From: Apostichopus parvimensis
Lineage: Eukaryota; Echinodermata; Holothuroidea; Aspidochirotida; Stichopodidae
Assembly (NCBI GenBank): GCA_000934455.1
Contig: KN891941.1
Location: 1 to 23,794 of the forward strand
DNA length: 23,794 nt
Direction: 5' to 3'
Shown: piece after piece, positions 9,500-18,243 of the stretch
How the letters are laid out: every line of letters starts with the position of its first letter
Numbering within the stretch: position 1 is the stretch's first letter
Notes under the pieces: model-generated
Databases searched by the model: none
The model's input: the letters and a program-made list of their open reading frames with translations, nothing else
Told to the model about the DNA's origin: nothing
Translations under genes and position numbers: made by a program

Positions 9500-9570
9500 C
9501 TATCTATCTTTAATTGCGTCTCTTCTGCTTGTGCCCTCATTTTCAGTAATCTAATCTTTTCTGGGTTATT
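9500..9570 (-). CDS. Candidate internal exon, helical, minus strand
   Basis: On the minus strand a long C/T tract (about 9619-9590) leads to TTACAAAG, then 23 codons plus two bases run to the donor GATAG|GTAAAG. The peptide NNPEKIRLLKMRAQAEETQL, then KID, is strongly amphipathic and resembles a coiled-coil segment; it keeps phase 0 in and 2 out. The nearest phase-compatible acceptor downstream would need a 41-base intron, too short for a normal animal intron, so the partner exon is not identified. It is antisense to the 3' region of the plus-strand model at 8976-9492. No family is recognised. Confidence 0.22.
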
Positions 9571-10148
9571 CTTTGTAAGTTGAATGAACGAATAGCAAAG
9601 AAAAAGAAAAAGAGAAGGGGTGCATGTCTTCCTTCATTTCTTCAACTCAGAAATAAATATATCAAAAGTTATCTGAGGATATTCCCCTTAATCTAAAAAA
9701 CCTTTTCATGTTACCACTTTTACCTGTTTAATTAGATAGCAGCCTTTTCTTTTTTTTGTTGGTATATGTGGGATTGTGGGGTATTTTTTTTCTTCCTCCC
9801 CCTTCACACAACTGCAAGGTTAGATTAACTTTAGATAAGGTCAATTGAATTTGAGATTATTGGGTACAGAACGGTCTACAACTAACTCGGATTTGGTCCA
9901 TGCATTGTCGTCGTCGACCGACAGAGACCCTGAATACAACACGTGGAGAAGATTGTGAAACGTGACATTGTGCTGTGTCAGTAACTGTAGACCATTTACT
10001 GAAATGTTTACCTCAAGTGTCAGAAGCTTCTCTTCGATTCAAAAATTAGAAAAAAGGCTGCCACTAATATATTTTAAATATTTGGATTTTTTTGTTCTTT
10101 TTTTCTCCTATCTCATCTATCTCAACATCATTTACGCCTCCAATGCAG

Positions 10149-10297
10149 TGGGACATCCATTTTGGGGGGAAATTTGAGAGAAAAATCCAAATCTTGTGGC
10201 CTCCAAGGCTTTGAGCAGACAGTCAGTATCGGTTTTAGGTTCATTGTGCATGTGGCCATTCACCCCACATCAACTTACAAGCCATACTGTATTTATT
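10149..10297 (+). CDS. Possible exon running into the assembly gap
   Basis: A long C/T tract and AATGCAG precede 10149. In phase 2 the frame stays open for 49 codons to the gap edge, beginning GTSILGGNLREKSKSCGLQG. Two other frames are partly open over the same bases, and GT dinucleotides near 10220-10240 could act as donors. After the gap, 11139-11219 begins after CTCTCTTAAG and is open for 26 codons (TYLSPLKSCTFTDLPTNVIQ...) to a TAA, with AATAAA at 11367-11372. Linking the two across the unsequenced bases is speculation. Confidence 0.2.
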
Positions 10298-11087
10298 NNN
10301 NNNNNNNNNNNNNNNNNNNNNNNNNNNNNNNNNNNNNNNNNNNNNNNNNNNNNNNNNNNNNNNNNNNNNNNNNNNNNNNNNNNNNNNNNNNNNNNNNNNN
10401 NNNNNNNNNNNNNNNNNNNNNNNNNNNNNNNNNNNNNNNNNNNNNNNNNNNNNNNNNNNNNNNNNNNNNNNNNNNNNNNNNNNNNNNNNNNNNNNNNNNN
10501 NNNNNNNNNNNNNNNNNNNNNNNNNNNNNNNNNNNNNNNNNNNNNNNNNNNNNNNNNNNNNNNNNNNNNNNNNNNNNNNNNNNNNNNNNNNNNNNNNNNN
10601 NNNNNNNNNNNNNNNNNNNNNNNNNNNNNNNNNNNNNNNNNNNNNNNNNNNNNNNNNNNNNNNNNNNNNNNNNNNNNNNNNNNNNNNNNNNNNNNNNNNN
10701 NNNNNNNNNNNNNNNNNNNNNNNNNNNNNNNNNNNNNNNNNNNNNNNNNNNNNNNNNNNNNNNNNNNNNNNNNNNNNNNNNNNNNNNNNNNNNNNNNNNN
10801 NNNNNNNNNNNNNNNNNNNNNNNNNNNNNNNNNNNNNNNNNNNNNNNNNNNNNNNNNNNNNNNNNNNNNNNNNNNNNNNNNNNNNNNNNNNNNNNNNNNN
10901 NNNNNNNNNNNNNNNNNNNNNNNNNNNNNNNNNNNNNNNNNNNNNNNNNNNNNNNNNNNNNNNNNNNNNNNNNNNNNNNNNNNNNNNNNNNNNNNNNNNN
11001 NNNNNNNNNNNNNNNNNNNNNNNNNNNNNNNNNNNNNNNNNNNNNNNNNNNNNNNNNNNNNNNNNNNNNNNNNNNNNNNNNNNNNNN
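10298..11087. other. Assembly gap (790 N)
   Basis: A continuous run of N. Nothing can be said about its content or whether its length is measured or nominal. Reading frames spanning it have no meaning. Confidence 0.99.
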
Positions 11088-11227
11088 CATCCCAATTTCA
11101 TCATTCAAGGTTAAAATTTCTCATTCTTCTCTCTTAAGACTTATCTGTCTCCACTAAAATCATGCACTTTCACAGATCTGCCCACAAATGTGATCCAATT
11201 AGCACTGCTACCCCAATAACCCATTTC

Positions 11228-11252
11228 TGACCCACTTCTGACCCACTGACCC
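11228..11252 (-). promoter_or_regulatory. Three GGGTCA half-sites in DR5 and DR2 spacing
   Basis: On the plus strand TGACCC occurs at 11228-11233, 11239-11244 and 11247-11252, so on the minus strand GGGTCA is directly repeated with 2- and 5-base spacers. DR2 and DR5 are the classical spacings for retinoic acid receptor/RXR heterodimers. The same bases can be read as a decayed short tandem repeat of CTGACCCA, so function is inference. Confidence 0.35.
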
Positions 11253-11543
11253 ATTTTCATTATACACACTTCAATACATGCGTTTCGTAGCAAGATTTCT
11301 ATTTGCCCCAATCGAGTTGGTTTTTTTAATCTTGAACTTATATTATTTGTTTAAAGAAAGTTGGGAAATAAAACACATGTATGCACCACATTTTCGGAAC
11401 TGTTACGTTCTGTCAATACTCTTGGCAGTAACTATTTTTAAAAACGTCACCGATCATCAAGAATGGGCATTTAATGGTAAAGCAGTGTTCATAATCGTAT
11501 ATATATCATAGAATCGAAGAAAGATATATACGAAAGAAGATAC

Positions 11544-11657
11544 CTGTCGATGGTTTCTTGTAAGCTCTTCACGGACGTTCTCGTTGTTTTTGGAGAGCCT
11601 TTTTGGGGAAAGCCACTTACATAATTTTAAGTAAAGTACAGATCTGTATTTCTTAAG
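11544..11657 (-). CDS. Weak exon candidate, basic peptide
   Basis: On the minus strand, 38 open codons lie between GTGACAG and CATCGACAG|GTATCT, beginning LKKYRSVLYLKLCKWLSPKR and ending ELTRNHRQ. The donor is good and the second half uses G/C-ending codons, but the acceptor lacks a pyrimidine tract. A shorter version could begin at 11615. Confidence 0.15.
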
Positions 11658-12001
11658 CTGTCACACCTACATATCTAACTTTCATTTGAGAGATGGCATA
11701 TTTATGAATCGGTCGTTCTAGCCAAGGAAGCCACCACCTACTGCAGCAAATTATGTCCATATCTTAGCTGAAACCTATACTTGACACTCAAGCTTTTCAC
11801 CTAAGATGGTATAGGCTGTTTGATAATTGTGACCTGCTACATCAATCCACGGTTCATGACATTGACTATGATCAAATTCCCATCTTGGGACCTAGCCTCA
11901 GCTGCATCTTAGAGGGCTGTTGGGTTCTTTATCATCTTCTACTTCTTATTATTCCCCTTTCTTTTTTTTTCCCCCTTTCCTTCTTTCCTTACAAAAGCCA
12001 G
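11658..12001. other. Non-coding stretch ending in a long C/T tract
   Basis: No gene is seen. The final part (about 11935-11990) is a nearly pure pyrimidine tract that supplies the 3' splice site of the exon candidate at 12002. Confidence 0.4.
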
Positions 12002-12079
12002 AAAACAGGCTAAAAAAAGAAAAGAAAAAATGAAACGGAATACACTTAAGATGCTTGATAAAATTCCAAGTAGAAACAG
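12002..12079 (+). CDS. Candidate internal exon, lysine-rich
   Basis: A long C/T tract and AAAAGCCAG precede 12002, and the strong donor AAACAG|GTAAAC follows 12079. The 78 bases are a multiple of three, phase 2 in and out, so the exon could be skipped without a frameshift. The peptide KQAKKRKEKMKRNTLKMLDK, then IPSRN, is a basic cluster resembling a bipartite nuclear localisation signal. The A-rich composition could give lysines by chance, and no neighbouring exon could be assigned. Confidence 0.3.
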
Positions 12080-13034
12080 GTAAACAGTTAGTATTATGCT
12101 CTAGAAGAAGAGAAAAGTGAGTTCAGTAACCGATCGGTGACTTGGTTAAAAAATATTTGATGTAAATCTGTTTGTCACCTCCTTTGGAGAAACTGGAGGA
12201 AAAACACTTGAGGTCTTGAAATTGCATTTTTTTTTCTCCTTTTTATGTAAACAAATGTAAAGTTAAAGCAACAAAAAAAAAGGGATGACAGATTTTTCTT
12301 TTCTTTTTTTTCTTCTATAAAAGTCAAATCTTTCAAGTTGTGAGGTTTTGACTTTTGGGACATGCTTTGCATTGATCAATAGTGATGCATATATATATAC
12401 TCCATGATGCAAAGTTGCTGGAGCATATATCTAAGAATGCTAGCTGGAGATATTATTCATGAATTATGGATTGTAGTTTGAATATAAGGATTACTTTGAT
12501 TTAGTGTATAAAGATAAGAAAATTTAAAATGTTAATAGTGAAAATGAAAATTATTATATCAATAGGTTAAATTTACCTTGAATGTTAAAGGATGACTCAC
12601 ATTTTTCAATTCAAAATATTCAAAATTCTATTTGAAATATGTTGTAGCTGACCATTCAAAATTCAAGTCCATTCAGTCTATACAGTCAATCTGTACCACT
12701 TATAAAGTTTTGAAAATAGTCCTTGAAATAGCTGCAGGTATTCAATAGAAGTGACTGAACTATCAATTCTAATATACAGACAAATATGGTCAGTTCCTCA
12801 GATGGACACAAACTTGATATGAAAACATAAAACTTTTATAGCTTCAAATAACATGTTAAAGTTTGGTGTACAAATTTGCCAAGACGAAAGTTGCTGAAAG
12901 TTATTAAAGGGTGTTCTCTAGTTAATACAAAGCTTGTTTTTGATTCCTTGCCAGAGATAAAAGGAATCTCTCTGGTGGTGATGATGGCATGTGTGTATGT
13001 GACTCCTGCTTGTAAACGCTTTAAGCCAACAAGT
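12080..13034. other. AT-rich non-coding stretch
   Basis: No supported gene. (AT)n lies near 12391-12400. The last part (about 12880-13034) may belong to the repeat family that follows; two frames are open there after TTGCCAG at 12953, but they are not convincing. Confidence 0.35.
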
Positions 13035-13108
13035 ACAACTTGGTTGAACTTCATACTTGGTCTGTAAATCCTACTTGGTGAGTTCAAGAACCTTATCGAA
13101 ATTGGTAC

Positions 13109-13131
13109 AGGTCCATGGTCATTTGAGGTCA
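13109..13131 (+). promoter_or_regulatory. Degenerate nuclear receptor half-site triplet in monomer A
   Basis: AGGTCC-A-TGGTCA-TTTG-AGGTCA: the same arrangement as at 13260-13282, with two substitutions. Confidence 0.4.
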
Positions 13132-13259
13132 ACAGATGCCAAAGTCCGTAAACCTTATAATTATAAAAATGATAACTCAAAAGGCACATCTTGGTTTGAC
13201 TTCATACATGTTATGTAGAACCTGTTCGGTGAATACAAGAACCGTATTGAGGTTGGTAG

Positions 13260-13282
13260 AGGTCAAAGGTCATTTGAGGTCA
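13260..13282 (+). promoter_or_regulatory. Perfect DR1 plus DR4 nuclear receptor half-sites in monomer B
   Basis: AGGTCA at 13260-13265, 13267-13272 and 13277-13282 with spacers of 1 and 4 bases. DR1 is the spacing for HNF4, COUP-TF and PPAR/RXR-type receptors and DR4 for thyroid/LXR-type receptors. All three half-sites are perfect. Binding in vivo is inference. Confidence 0.5.
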
Positions 13283-13602
13283 ACAGATATTAATGTCTGA
13301 AAACACTGTAAACATGATTACTTGTAAAGTGCAGTTTGGTTGCAGTTCATACTTGATATGTAGATCTCTTCTTTCTTTCTTGGACTATGACATATATAGT
13401 CTAAAATTCTGACTAAAGCCCTCCTTTAAAGGAAAATATAATGAATCTCCCCCCCACTCTCCCCCCCAGTTTGGTTGCAGCTAATACTTGATGTGTAGAT
13501 CTTTTCTTTCTTTCTTGGACTATGACATATAGACTAAAATTCTGACCAAAGCCCTCCTTTAAAGGGAAATATAATGAATCCCCCACCCCACCCTTCCCCC
13601 CC

Positions 13603-13977
13603 AAAAAAAAAGAAATGCTAAAGAATGGCCACAGATTTGCAAAAAAAAATCAGCATTACATTGACAGTTTTGAAAAGTCTATTCACAAGGTATTCAAAAC
13701 TTTGTGACAATCTATTTTAAAATAAACAGGTCAGTCTTCATTTTAAATTGTTACACAATCAAGCGATACTCTATTTTTCTTTACTTTATAGTCTATTATA
13801 GCTTTACATGTAAAGCTTATACAAATAAGCATTCATATGCAAATGACTTTTGCAATTTCCCAAATATACACAGTTTTTGAACAACAAAGTAGTCTGTGCA
13901 GTTATAAATATAGACCGTTCATGACAGTTTAAAACAATGAGCAATTTGAGCTAGATATATTGCCGTGGCACCTGTTT
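13603..13977. other. AT-rich non-coding stretch
   Basis: No gene. It would be the 3' untranslated or downstream region of the minus-strand model at 14504-13978; no AATAAA is seen on the minus strand within it, a point against that model. Confidence 0.35.
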
Positions 13978-14504
13978 TCACGGTGGTGTGATTGAAACGG
14001 TAATAAAATCATCGGAGGACGAGGAATATCCCATTTGGGGTTCCGTAATGAGAAAGATCAGTAATGCGTAAGACAGTTTCTGTAAGTGCAACTTTAAGAA
14101 AACAAGAAAATACAAATGACAGCACGGTTTAATTAGAATTAATTTGATTATGTTACGATGTTTTTTTGACGAGAGCGAAACGCCCTTGCACGGCACGACA
14201 TTGAATCCGCTTTAGCTATAGTGTATGAGCGTGAGCTGTGACTTTCCAATTAATTCGTCCAAGTATTTAACATTCTCTTTCCCCCCCCCCCTAAAATTTT
14301 AAATCAAAGAAAACACCCCGTCAGAGCCCTCACAGTTTGAGTGTCAGTCCTAAGAGTTTGAATAAAAGTAGATGTCAATGCCCGGCCAGTCATCTGGCGA
14401 ATCTTCTCTTTCTCGCCTCCTTTAGTCGTGAGAGGAAGAAGAAGGAAGAAGCAGAAAAAAGAAAAGGGAGAATGCCAATGAGATGATCGAGAGTCAAAGA
14501 TCAT
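13978..14504 (-). CDS. Possible small two-exon gene (14504-14334 joined to 14079-13978)
   Basis: On the minus strand a TATA box (14591-14583) would place a start site near 14560. The ATG at 14504-14502 has A at -3. Exon 1 gives 57 codons to CAAACT|GTGAGG; the intron ends in a long T-rich tract and CTTACAG; exon 2 adds 33 codons to TGA at 13980-13978, phase 0. The 90-residue product starts MIFDSRSSHWHSPFSFFCFF, a signal-peptide-like start, and ends TVSITPP; residues of KLSYALLIFLI form a second hydrophobic stretch. Doubts: the hydrophobic start comes from a pyrimidine tract that could itself be a 3' splice site for GEKEKIRQMTGRALTSTFIQ; an upstream ATG at 14526 begins a 10-codon overlapping frame; unspliced, the frame ends after 66 codons. 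A plus-strand reading (IETVIKSSEDEEYPIWGSVM) overlaps exon 2. Confidence 0.25.
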
Positions 14505-14582
14505 TATAGGCAGATTTACAAGTCATTGACTGGGTATTTTGTCGGACAATGGCCACTGTTTTTATGTCCGTACGGTCGTTTG

Positions 14583-14591
14583 CCTTTTATA
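14583..14591 (-). promoter_or_regulatory. TATA box, minus strand
   Basis: TATAAAAGG on the minus strand at the edge of a CpG-rich block and about 80 bases upstream of the ATG at 14504. The spacing suits a 5' untranslated leader of roughly 50-60 bases. Confidence 0.35.
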
Positions 14592-14688
14592 ATACGAAGG
14601 GGACAATCTCCTAGCAGTCATGACCCTCCTGCAGTGAGTTGAGAATCGGGACAACAACCTGTCGTTGACTCTCTCTCTTCCTCCTCCT

Positions 14689-14785
14689 CGTCATCTCGGC
14701 TGTACCCTCTCAGTATGAGTTTACCATTCCAAGCCCTCTAGGGGTACATGTCTGCATGCATATGCTTGTGCAAGCTGAGATGACG
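14689..14785. other. Long inverted repeat, 13-bp stem with inner 6-bp stem
   Basis: CGTCATCTCGGCT (14689-14701) pairs with AGCTGAGATGACG (14773-14785) over 13 positions with one G-U wobble. The 5' arm continues directly into GTACCC (14702-14707), which pairs with GGGTAC (14742-14747), leaving a 25-base segment before the outer 3' arm. A three-way-junction-like RNA or a cruciform is possible. Confidence 0.6.
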
Positions 14786-14894
14786 GAAGCCTCATGAATT
14801 TTAATGGGGCATCCTCGGTAGACAGCTCACGAGAGGTCTTGTGTCGGCACCTCGAGGCGCGCACATGCTCACCGGGATAGTTCATTGACTTGCA

Positions 14895-14945
14895 GCCCGA
14901 GCGAGCTGCACGCTCTGTCGCAGCTCTTCACTACGTTGCTCGGGC
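14895..14945. other. Nested GC-rich hairpin
   Basis: Outer arms GCCCGAGC (14895-14902) and GCTCGGGC (14938-14945) are perfect complements. Immediately inside, GAGCTGC (14903-14909) pairs perfectly with GCAGCTC (14920-14926) around a 10-base loop, leaving an 11-base bulge on the 3' side only. Fifteen Watson-Crick pairs in 51 bases. Confidence 0.7.
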
Positions 14946-15079
14946 CGTTGCCTCTTATTTAAATATTGCAGGAAATAATTAGTGTCATCTCATGTTTCTT
15001 GGAAGGGATAGATTCTCCTCGACGGAGTTTATACCCGCCTCACTCACGGAATTAACATGACATCACACTGATTGGCAGA

Positions 15080-15271
15080 ATGAAATTACAGTTTGTTTTT
15101 TTCTTCCTTCTTCTTTTTTTTTTTCGCGTTTGTCTGCCGGGGGAGTGTTTCCACTTTGACAAGGGTTCCTTGTCATTGGTGCCCAGAGCACTGTCATCCA
15201 AGACTACAAGTGATGATACGTCTATTCTTTTGTGTTACGTGGTAGTACCTTCTTTCCTTCATCTCGAGTAA
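15080..15271 (+). CDS. Doubtful small secreted-peptide frame
   Basis: ATG at 15080 opens 63 codons: MKLQ, a hydrophobic FVFFFLLLFFF core, then CLPGECFHFDKGS. It looks like a signal peptide, but the core is the translation of a T/C tract that could just as well be the pyrimidine tract of a splice acceptor at GGGGGAG|TGTTTCC. No promoter or poly(A) signal clearly supports it. Confidence 0.12.
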   Translation: MKLQFVFFFLLLFFFRVCLPGECFHFDKGSLSLVPRALSSKTTSDDTSILLCYVVVPSFLHLE

Positions 15272-16350
15272 CCCTCAGAGGTTTTAACCCAGATAGACCT
15301 CAACGACAGTTAAAGAATTATAATAATAATCATAATAATTTGACTACTTTGAATCATTTTTTCCCTCTCTTTTCTTTCTTGTTTGCCAAAAGAAAAGTAG
15401 AGGACTTAAAATACAATTTTTTGGAGGGATAAATTTAGAAATTATGACTCTGAGCTAAAACTGATGATGTGTAGGAATGGATTGTATCATAGCTTGTTTT
15501 GATAACAGGTCTCTGTACTGCAATATTAATATAGAGTGTGATAATTGCCAAAATGTCTTTCTCTTGAACTAAACATGTATTATGGATTGACCCCTTGAGT
15601 GATATGAATGGCCTGCCATAGAAGGATTAATTGAATCCTCAGGATATATATCACCATGGATACTACATGAAAATTGTAACTTTTAGCCAGGCAGTTTAAT
15701 CCCTGTTTGTGTGAATATAAAGGGCACATGTTGTTACATGTATTTTTATTTCTTTTTTCATATTTTTTTTTTGACCATTTATTCTCTTCTTTGGCTTTTG
15801 AATTATATTAGTAGTATCATGGATTTCTGATAACTGTGTTTTGGTTCATTGACCTGGAGTCGATTAAACAATAGTGCAGACATTTGATCGTACAATTGAT
15901 AGTACTTGCCCCCATCTATATTTAGATAGGTCATTGAATTATGATATAATTGATGTCCTTGTTCACTGGATGGTGGATTCCCATGGACTGAAGGATCATA
16001 CACAAATTGAAATAGTAACCAATATTACAATAATTTGCTGGTAGATGGGAAAGTTGAGGAGTTTTACCCGGAAAATCGTGTGGCTGTTGAAAACATGTTC
16101 CCTCTATATTAGATGAGTAAATCAATGTGAGGAAACATTATTAACATACTTCTAGACACTATTTTCTTCTCCTAAATACTACTAATTCTTGAAGAACTAA
16201 AGGTGTTACAGTAACAGCCCCTCCCAAACTGCATGGTATGTTATTATCAAAGTGCAAAAGCATGTAAGGCAAGAACACGATCACTCTAATAAAATCAGAA
16301 ATTTGTTAGTTGAAGTACATAATACGAAATTGCCTTGTACTGTAGGTGAT
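15272..16350. other. AT-rich non-coding stretch
   Basis: No supported gene; scattered T-runs and short frames only. Confidence 0.4.
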
Positions 16351-16632
16351 ACTAACTTTATAGCAAGCCTCATGTAGGTTTAACATAATTTGCAATTTGT
16401 AGTTGAATGTCTTACAATAAATTTCACTGCTTGTACAATCTATAGCATATATTAACCTTATAGCAAAGCTCATCTAGGTTTTACATTAGCAATTTATAGT
16501 TTAATGTTTTAGAATAAATTTCACTGCTTCTACAATCTATAGCAGATATTAACCTTATAGCAAAGCTCACCTAGGTTTTACATGAGCATATTTATAGTTT
16601 AATGTTTTAAATAAATGTCACTGTTTGTAAAA
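16351..16632 (+). repeat. Tandem array, three copies of a 97-100 bp unit
   Basis: TATAGCAA(A/G)(G/C)CTCA(T/C)(C/G)TAGG recurs at 16359, 16459 and 16556 (periods 100 and 97). Shared blocks include TTTATAGTTTAATG, AATAAATTTCACTG and CAATCTATAGCA. Copy 3 is truncated. Confidence 0.9.
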
Positions 16633-16706
16633 GAGCCTCTTGCCTGACTGATAACTTCTTACTCAGCTATTATGTACACGTTCCATACCAGTAGAGGCTG
16701 GTAATT

Positions 16707-17199
16707 CTCTGTACCATTGTGTAGTCTTTTAGTATTCCAACCTGAATCCTATGAACTTATCTTATGACATTGGGATATTGTTTAGTAAAGTAGCTTTGGG
16801 TAGGGAAGAAGTCTAAGCAGTGAAAATAATCTATATCACCCTCTGTACCATTGTGTAGTGTTTTAGTCTTCCGACCTGAATCCTGTGAACTTATCTTATG
16901 ACATAAGGACATTGTTTAGTAAAGTAGCTTTGGGTATGGAAGAAGTCTAAGCAGTGACAATAATCTATATCACCCTCTGTACCATTGTGTAGTCTTTTAG
17001 TCTTCCAACCTGAATCCTGTGAACTTATCTTATGACATTAGGATATTGTTTAGTAAAGTAGCTTTGGGTATGGAAGAAGTCTAAGCAGTGACAATAATCT
17101 ATATCACCCTCTGTACCATTGTGTAGTCATTGTTTAGTAAAGTAGCTTTGGGTATGGAAGAAGTCTAAGAAGTGACAAATTGACAATAATCAATATCAC
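16707..17199 (+). repeat. Tandem array, four copies of a 134-bp unit
   Basis: GTACCATTGTGTAGT occurs at 16711, 16845, 16979 and 17113, an exact period of 134 in all three intervals. Copies are nearly identical. Copy 4 lacks 50 bases between GTAGTC and ATTGTTTAGT and carries a small duplication (ACAAATTG) near its end. Confidence 0.95.
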
Positions 17200-17600
17200 T
17201 CACAGGCCTTACTTCAAAAGCTTTGTTCACATTTGAGAATTAAGGCAAGAGAGATCAGGATATTGTTTTCCCTCTGGGAGGGGGGGGGGCAATGAAGCTA
17301 ACCCACACCACCCTCCCCCCTCCATCTATATGATCTAGAAATAATTGTAATGAACAACAACATCCCCAAGCAGCTATAAAATACCTTTATATTCCATTTA
17401 TAAGTATTGAAGTGCCTAATGATGGCATTGGTTTTGCCATCAACACTGTTGAGTTTCTACCTTTAAAAAAAACATCTTTCAGATTCTAGTGGTCCAATGA
17501 CATCACACTTTTGCAAAAATTAGAAAACATGGCCTTTAAACTGAGACATATATCTCAATCCCTGACCAAGATTTTTCTTCGTCGATTGAAGGAGTTAAAT
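17200..17600. other. Non-coding stretch with G and C runs
   Basis: A G-run at about 17279-17289 and a nearby C-run; no gene seen. Confidence 0.4.
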
Positions 17601-18000
17601 TGTTCATCGAGATAAAAAAAAATGCCTTTTACAGTCATGAGGTAAAGATGATAGTTGGGTTTGTGTCTCCTTCGTTAACTGCCGTGTTCTAATTAACCCA
17701 CAAATGATCGTTAGCTTAGTTGTCTGTCACCGGTTTATGCAGTATCATTAGTGTATGTACAGCGTGTAAAAACACGTCCTTATCGGTGAGATCACTCCTG
17801 GCATGATATCCCTCACTTCATTATCCTCATTTGCATGAACGCGTTTTTTTTTTCCGTGAAAGATGAACAACCTGCTTTCCTAGTGTGTCAAGAGTCGGTG
17901 ACCGGTCGGCGAGTGAATAGCCATTCTAATCCTTGGTCATTCACTGTCGTTAACATCCACAGTCAGGTCAATGCTCTAGGAGTCACGCCCTACTTGTTTT
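17601..18000. promoter_or_regulatory. CpG-containing candidate regulatory block with POU octamer
   Basis: The sequence is less AT-rich than its flanks and includes ATTTGCAT at 17829-17836, a perfect POU octamer, plus GATA- and homeodomain-like words (CTTATCGG, CTAATTAA). A long plus-strand frame from 17835 becomes F/L/S-rich over a T tract and is not convincing as protein. Confidence 0.25.
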
Positions 18001-18137
18001 CTTCTGTTTTTTTTTTCTCTCTTTTCTTTCCTTCCTTGTCCTGTCTAAGTTACATTGTTTCATTGCATTTCTTTGTGGGCATTTCTTCTTTGCTTTCCTT
18101 TCCTACCCTTTCCCTTTTCTTTTTTTTTAATCTTCAG

Positions 18138-18243
18138 CATTGTGGTTTCACACTGTTTGGTAGTAAATTTATTTTCCCCTGTACATGTAGTAGTGAGAGT
18201 TGAGGAGGACATTGAACCAGCAGCTTCTGTTACATTTATATAA
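18138..18243 (+). CDS. Weak terminal exon candidate
   Basis: A long T/C tract and ATCTTCAG precede 18138. In phase 2 the frame gives 34 codons to TAA at 18241-18243, beginning IVVSHCLVVNLFSPVHVVVR and ending in an acidic tail (VEEDIEPAASVTFI). The acceptor is strong, but other frames are also open and no partner exon is known. Confidence 0.15.

Larger units (their letters stand above)
13035..13602 (+). repeat. Tandem repeat family, four monomers (A-D)
   Basis: The anchor TTGGTT(T/G)...TTCATAC recurs at 13040, 13191, 13336 and 13471, giving periods of 151, 145 and 135 bp. A and B are diverged and share TACAAGAACC..ATTG, AGGTCA-type motifs and TTTGAGGTCAACAGAT. C and D are close copies sharing TTGGACTATGACATAT and GCCCTCCTTTAAAGG and ending in C-rich runs. 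The A/B type resembles repeats I associate with several marine invertebrate genomes (memory, unverified). Confidence 0.85.
14592..15080. promoter_or_regulatory. CpG-rich, hairpin-rich candidate promoter/enhancer block
   Basis: This block has visibly more CpG and a more balanced base composition than its surroundings and no long frame on either strand. It holds two large inverted repeats (14689-14785 and 14895-14945), octamer-like GCATGCATATGC (14754-14765) and E-box and homeodomain-like words. Its position upstream of the minus-strand TATA box suits a promoter or conserved regulatory element; a structured non-coding RNA is the alternative. Confidence 0.4.

Noticed and set aside
10162-11157. 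Long open frames of 270-330 codons
   Set aside because: They consist almost entirely of the N gap; only a few dozen real codons flank it.
11278-11511. 77-codon plus-strand ATG frame with hydrophobic stretches
   Set aside because: AT-rich, no splice or promoter signals, and no recognisable motif.
17835-18203. 122-codon plus-strand ATG frame
   Set aside because: More than half is the translation of T/C tracts, and the N-terminal part has no coding signature. Only a short acceptor-led segment at its end is listed, at low confidence.
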